Assembly: GCA_019648995.1 (NCBI GenBank)
Contig: BLXT01005315.1
Span: 1,584,109-1,609,611, forward strand
Length of the DNA: 25,503 bases
From: Plakobranchus ocellatus
Taxonomy: Eukaryota; Mollusca; Gastropoda; Plakobranchidae
Direction: 5' to 3'
In this document: one piece after another, positions 21,101 through 25,503 of the stretch
Layout: the number at the start of each line of letters is the position of its first letter
Numbering within the stretch: position 1 is the first letter of the stretch
The notes under the pieces: generated by a model
Seen by the model: only the letters and a program-made list of their open reading frames with translations
What the model was told of the DNA's origin: nothing
The model's database searches: none
Made by a program: the position numbers and the translations under genes

Positions 21101-22224
21101 CTTCGATTCAGTTTGGCGGAAGTTCTTTTTAAAGTTAAATTCTCAAAAACAATTAAACTGTTCAATAAAATACAGTTATAATAAAATGGCAGTATCGTTG
21201 GCTCAACATATCTTACTTCTCTATGTCACAAAACTTTCTATCTATAGAATGTGGAGATAAAATGGGTAGAGTACTCATGAGATGGATTATTAAGAGGAGA
21301 AAAAAAAAAATGGGTCTAAGCGAAATGTGTCTTCATGGGGTATTTTGCAAAGCACCTTCTGTGGATATCAAATGGTATCAGACATGACTGCTTCCAGAGA
21401 AATTGACCCTTAAACTTAAAATAGAGACAATAGCATATGAACCACCACATCCACACCAATTTTTTACTTTTGAATGCCTTATTATGCAGGTTCCCTATCG
21501 AGTTGTAGACACTCTATGTAAGTAGTGAGGTGTTTTTGGCTCATCTTGAACGATGAAATCTGAGTCTCTAGCTCTTTTTCCCCCCTCAGCTTTCAGAGTT
21601 CTCAATTCCCTGATATTATCAGAAAAGAATATGGCTTGTAACACATTCAATCATGATAAAAAGAATTTTCTTTCTTCCTATTCTAGGGTAACCCATCAAT
21701 TAGGATTTAAAAAAAAAAAAAAAGAAAAACGAGAAAGAAACAAGCCCTTAATATATCAATGATATATTCCCAGAAGCTTCTCGGGGAGGGGCCAGGGGAT
21801 TTCACAGCACATTCAGAATTATCAAATATATACAGTCAGTAACAGCCAAAAAGTGTATAGAGTATATTGTCACCACTACAGGCAGGATAGTTGTGATAGC
21901 TCTCAATATTTTACATCCAAATTCTCTCATAACCTTTGGGATAGGGGATTTAAATAAATGGAATAATTTCTTCGAGACATAACATTTAAAAATAAAAAAA
22001 AATTCTTCATGTTAAAAGAATGCCTGGGGAGAATATTCTAGACTACCAAAATTGATACATTCTTCTATATTTTTACTTTTTCACAACAAAGATAAAAGAA
22101 ACTCCAGTAGAGAATAGTACAGTTATTTGCCACTAACATCACATTCCCTATTGCCAGATCTACAGGAAATTTGCCCTTCCAATATATTTCCCTTCGACAT
22201 GAATGTTTCAGTATTTTTGTACAT
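15110..22224 (-). other. A-rich non-coding region, probable long 3' UTR of the minus-strand gene
   Basis: Seven kilobases with no credible coding exon on either strand. A-runs dominate the + strand (for example 17690-17704, 19351-19368, 20913-20928), so a minus-strand transcript would be U-rich. AT-rich patches lie at 15192-15270 and 20694-20710. A short hairpin lies at 15864-15899. Frames such as 16830-17135 (minus, 101 codons) and 18468-18776 (plus, 102 codons) have no recognisable domain. Intermediate TTTATT copies at about 18278 and 18850 could end shorter transcripts. Confidence 0.45.
15864..15899 (-). other. short imperfect hairpin
   Basis: CTGAAA and CTGCCT (15864-15869, 15873-15878) pair with AGGCAG and TTTCAG (15886-15891, 15894-15899) around a seven-base loop, with a small internal bulge. 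At 12 base pairs it is too short for a microRNA precursor. It could be a local RNA structure in the UTR. Confidence 0.35.
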
Positions 22225-22343
22225 GTAGTCTGCTGCAGCAATTTGATCTCAGCCCAGCCAGGTAGATAATGGCTGAATCAAACCTCCGAGAGAGGAACGG
22301 AGGGCCCTACAGATCTCAGGGCAGGCATGCTAGCCACTGGATA
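22225..22343 (-). mobile_element. tRNA-derived SINE
   Basis: On the minus strand an A-box-like TGGCTAGCATGC (+ strand 22325-22336) is followed by a B-box-like GGTTTGATTCA (22274-22284). The spacing would place them at tRNA positions 8 and 60, slightly longer than a normal tRNA. The 5' end would lie near 22343. The body continues GCCATTATCTACCTGGCTGG and GAGATCAAATTGCTGCAGCA, unlike any tRNA 3' end, so this is a SINE rather than a functional tRNA. It has no acceptor-stem partner. The 3' boundary is uncertain. Confidence 0.65.
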
Positions 22344-22831
22344 AACAATGTACTAAAAAGTTGATTGTAATTTGAAATTGGGATCTTTGATTTTTCTTAC
22401 TTCAAAATACCAATTGGAAACTCAGAGTCCCTTCTCTCAAATTTAAGGTAAGGAAAACTTAAAACACATTATTTTCATACAAACTATATTCTCAGAGATT
22501 TAAAAAATAGTAAAACAAAGATTCGTTAATTAAAAATGAACTTTTCACTTTGTACAAGAAAACTCAGATTCAAGGTATTGTTTTTTTTTCTTCAAAACAT
22601 GAGTAGCAAACAAAATATAATATGAACACATTGTTGAGCCTTATCAGCTTATAGGACATTATAAACTGGTTATTGTATATGAACACTTTTTTGAAAAAAA
22701 TCAAATCATAGCTTCTGTAACAAAAAAACCAAACAGCAAAAGTCACAATTTTTCATATGCAACTTTTTTGCCATTGTGTGAGACTCTGCTCTTGTGGGTG
22801 AATAAATGTGTCAATAACATAAGATGTTGGG

Positions 22832-22836
22832 AGAAT

Positions 22837-22920
<84 letters not shown>

Positions 22921-22926
22921 AAGAGA
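22832..22926 (-). repeat. (GA)n microsatellite, (CT)n in the minus-strand sense
   Basis: About 90 bases of GA dinucleotides, interrupted by single changes (GACA near 22843, GAAA near 22893 and 22919). The long antisense Ser-Leu open frame is an artefact of this repeat. Confidence 0.95.
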
Positions 22927-23284
22927 TAAACAAAGACAGACTAAAGAGTAGAGATGGAGTTCAAGCGCATGCAGGAAAATTTTTGCCCATCCCTGCTCTC
23001 CCATCTCTTTTAAACAAAACAAATGAAAAAAAAAAAAACTGATTAGAACAAATCAGATTATTTTGACAAAAAAGTGAGATTTGAACTCAAAATATGAATA
23101 TTTTTTTTTTCCAGCACCACCATCTAGGGCCAACAAAAGAAACAGCAACAGCACCTTTATCATACCGAGGTAAGTAGCTGACCAAAAAAAAAAAAAAAAA
23201 AAACAGGAAAAAAATGTTTTTATCGGCAAATTTGCTCGAACAACCAGCCGGGCTGAATGACATAAAGAAAAAGATCTTTCAAGA
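22927..23284 (-). other. proximal 3' untranslated region of the minus-strand gene
   Basis: Sequence right after the stop of the minus-strand coding exon, with A-runs at 23027-23039 and 23184-23203 (T-runs in the transcript). No second coding exon or poly(A) signal at a typical short distance was seen. Confidence 0.5.
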
Positions 23285-23500
23285 TCACTCATCTATCTTG
23301 GGCTTCTTTGCATTCTGCCCATCACTTTGATCTGGGTGTGGTGACGCATCTTCTGATTTGTTGGCACTGGCGGTAGTGGAGGATGTAAAGCTTTGTCTTG
23401 TCATAGATATAGTGTGCTTGAAGGTGTAGCGGGTCACCTCGTAGAAGCCGGGATTGTAGATACTCTGCTGACTGGGCTGAGAATTCTGGCTCGGGTTCAT
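23285..23500 (-). CDS. terminal coding exon of the unrecognised minus-strand gene
   Basis: Seventy-one codons plus TGA, after acceptor TTCTGTGCAG (minus strand, + strand 23501-23510). The ATG at its first codon follows the acceptor directly and reads in frame with the upstream exon, so it is an internal Met and not a start. The Ser, Thr and Gln-rich tail looks disordered. Confidence 0.75.
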   Translation of the reverse strand: MNPSQNSQPSQQSIYNPGFYEVTRYTFKHTISMTRQSFTSSTTASANKSEDASPHPDQSDGQNAKKPKIDE

Positions 23501-24980
23501 CTGCACAGAAACATTCAGGCCAATGTAAATTCATTATACAATCATGCTAAGTCTCACAAGTAAGGTGAACGTTTGCCATCCAGTCAGGGCAAACGAGTAG
23601 AACATCAGAAGTAAGACACCAAAAGATTGTCTTTAAAAAAAAAAAAAGCACTACTTTTTTTAGTGGCCAAAACAAATAAAAAATAGTATCAGTATCTGTA
23701 TAGATGCTAAGACACATCAATATTTTTTTTCTATAGCTAAAAATTAAGCTAAACGACTTTATGGCTAAAAATTGATTTCAGGCAAATGACACATAGTTTG
23801 TTTCAAGATTTGTAACATGTAGATATATCGGATAGTATGTATGTATGAATGTATGTCTCAGGATGTAATGTAGATATATTTGGATAGTATGTATGTATGT
23901 CTCAAGACAGTAACATGTACATATATCTGGATAGTATGTATGTATGCCTCAAGACAGTAACATGTAGATATATCTGGATAGTATGTATGTATGTCTCAAG
24001 ACAGTAACATTAGATATATCTGGATAGTATGTATGTATGTATGTCTGTCTCAGTACAGTAACATGTAAATATATCTGGATAGTATGTATGTATGTATGTC
24101 TCAAGATCAGTCTGAATAAGTGATAAGTATTTTAAACAATTGTTACTTGCCTGGAACTATATTTTTTGGGATATGCAATACTGAAAACTAAGTCGTGGTA
24201 TGTTCATTCTGAGCTAAGGTATGTGCATTTTAACTATGTGGAAGAAAGCATCAAATAGAAGTAATATACCTAGAAATTTTGTCAACTTTGAAAGGGTGGC
24301 ATGCTTTATCTTACATCTCTCTCTCTCTCTGCACATATATATATATGGATTACTCATTCCAGAATGGGATTTATACAAATTATTGGTATTGCTGACAGTA
24401 AAAATTCTTTCTTATAGCTATTTTACTTAGCTTTCACTTATTTCACTTATTTTGTGCAATGAAGTATGAGAAAAAAGAATCGTAAGCTTGTTTTTCAGCT
24501 CTCGTAAGACTTTTCGACATATGAGCTTCCCATGTTTTATTTTAATGCAAAAAGTTTACACTAGTTAAAGACTAATCAAGTGAAAAAATACACGGACACT
24601 GAAAGAAAACAAAAAAAAAGCTAATTACTTTTTTTTTGGTGATTTTGCAGTCAATCTTCATTAGCAACTACCACAACAAAAGGAAAAAAAAAAACCCTAC
24701 ATGACGCTATATTAAGTTTCTGTTTATTTCTCCATCAGTCAATTGCTATGATTGCTATGTTGCTCCAGAAATGTGCCAGGGGGAGGAAAAAACCTGAAAG
24801 CAAGTAGACAGTTTATTTTACCTGAGAACCCAAGAAATTTGAACTGTCTGTGGAGGATAGACCAGAAGATCTACCGAGAGCCTGAGTAACGTCTGACAAC
24901 TGATTGGCCTGATGGAATTCCAGCAAAGACTTCCAGATCTTGCGGCAGTGCTCTTGTGGGATGTTCATGCGCTCAAGATT
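23285..24980 (-). CDS. unrecognised protein, C-terminal part, two exons
   Basis: Minus-strand exons 24980-24822 and 23500-23285 join in phase 0 with GT-AG sites to give 124 codons and a TGA stop. I do not recognise the product. The penultimate exon gives a likely helical stretch (NLERMNIPQEHC, RKIWKSLLEFHQ) followed by a Ser-rich segment. The last exon has a Gln/Ser-rich start, a compact aromatic segment (YNPGFYEVTRYTFKHTISMT) that looks the most constrained, a Ser/Thr tail, and ends KKPKIDE. The basic cluster could help nuclear import, which is inference only. The 5' exons lie beyond the right edge. It converges on the TRIM-NHL gene. Confidence 0.75.
23501..24821 (-). other. intron of the minus-strand gene
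   Basis: This 1321-bp phase-0 intron has donor CTCAG|GTAAAATA (minus strand, at 24821) and acceptor TGTGCAG at 23501. It contains the minisatellite at 23812-24110 and a short CT/TA patch near 24317-24347. Nothing else coding was seen. Confidence 0.75.
23812..24110. repeat. minisatellite, six copies of a roughly 47-bp unit
   Basis: Each unit runs GTAACATGTAGATATATC, then TGGATAGTATGTATGTATG, then TCTCAAGACA. Six units are seen, starting near 23812, 23865, 23910, 23957, 24004 and 24058. They differ in the number of inner TATG steps and by point changes. It lies within the last intron of the minus-strand gene. Confidence 0.92.
24822..24980 (-). CDS. penultimate coding exon of the unrecognised minus-strand gene
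   Basis: Fifty-three codons, phase 0 at both ends, with acceptor TTGTTTAG (minus strand, from 24988) and donor TCTCAG|GTAAAA. It encodes NLERMNIPQEHCRKIW and a LLEFHQANQLSD helix, then a Ser/Gly-rich end. Base composition is clearly less A/T-rich than the flanks, which supports coding. Confidence 0.75.
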
Positions 24981-25503
24981 CTAAACAAGGGGAAAAAAAA
25001 AAAAAAGGGCTACAGTTACAAATCTCACCAACCAAAAAAAAAAAAAAAAGAGAGAAGGCGTATCTATTTTATTAAAGACAATTGAGTGTTTTGTAACAAA
25101 TATTTCACTTGTGAGAGCCCCGAACCACTTGAGTGCAAACTTTAAAAAAAAGTTACTCCTGAGATAAAGAGGAGATGCAATGTTTATATCTTTATTTTTT
25201 TTTTTTTTGTCTACTGAAGGATATTTTCAATCAGCATCTAAAATATGGTCTTGATGCATAGGAACCCCAATGCTTTGGTCAAGCAAGACAAAACTTGACC
25301 AAATCAAGACGTATTTTAGCTAAAGAGGATAAACTCAACCCTATCAGACTCAACTGGTTTACATGTTGGAATATTTGAAAAGGTACAGTTTGTTTTTTAA
25401 TTCCAAATAAGAAACACGGCTGAAATCAAAAGCTAAATGTTGGCATAGTGCTCTATTAAGACTGCTTCTATTTGATGCCCTAAACATTCAGTAAATGAAA
25501 ATT
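24981..25503 (-). other. upstream intron of the minus-strand gene (partial)
   Basis: AT-rich with A-runs (24992-25005, 25034-25049) and a T-run at 25195-25208. No exon with splice sites could be supported up to the window edge. Confidence 0.55.

Noticed and set aside
22753..23022. Ser-Leu repeat frame on the - strand
   Set aside because: Direct translation of the GA/CT microsatellite.
23820..24110. CRISPR-like array
   Set aside because: The repeats are head-to-tail with no unique spacers and lie in an animal intron; it is a minisatellite.

Overview
This window looks like nuclear DNA from an animal, most likely a lophotrochozoan such as a mollusc, although the species cannot be fixed from sequence alone. 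The evidence is GT-AG spliced exons with pyrimidine-rich acceptors, AT-rich and microsatellite-rich introns, long non-coding stretches, and relics of LINE, SINE and DNA-transposon types. There are no prokaryotic-style operons. Almost every long open frame in the window is spurious. The real coding sequence is the 3' part of two convergent genes.

Left (454-5552, + strand): the last four coding exons of a TRIM-NHL protein, giving 699 codons with all introns in phase 0. It encodes a linker, a B-box type 2 zinc finger, a BBC-type coiled coil, a filamin/ABP280 immunoglobulin-like domain, a Q-rich linker and a six-bladed NHL propeller. The RING finger expected at the N-terminus would lie upstream of base 1. 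Intron 616-2205 holds a decayed non-LTR retrotransposon reverse-transcriptase tail.

Middle (about 5553-23284): nearly 18 kb without a credible gene. Its left part, roughly to 12 kb, is T-rich on the + strand. After a mixed zone, the part beyond about 15.1 kb is A-rich on the + strand. This fits two long convergent 3' untranslated regions, with a good minus-strand poly(A) signal at 15104-15109. It contains a previously unlisted 313-bp MITE with perfect 20-bp inverted termini and TAA target-site duplications (6202-6514), a pogo/Tigger-like terminus (11989), a tandem duplication (14741-14870), a tRNA-derived SINE on the minus strand (about 22225-22343) and two long CT/GA microsatellites.

Right (23285-24980, - strand): the last two coding exons, 53 and 71 codons, of a gene whose product I do not recognise. 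It ends in a Ser/Thr/Gln-rich, probably disordered tail with a KKPK basic cluster. Its last intron holds a six-copy minisatellite of about 47 bp. Nothing indicates that the two genes act together; they are convergent neighbours. I see no clear sign of a new multi-gene system. The most useful observations are the transposon-derived pieces and the paired long UTRs.
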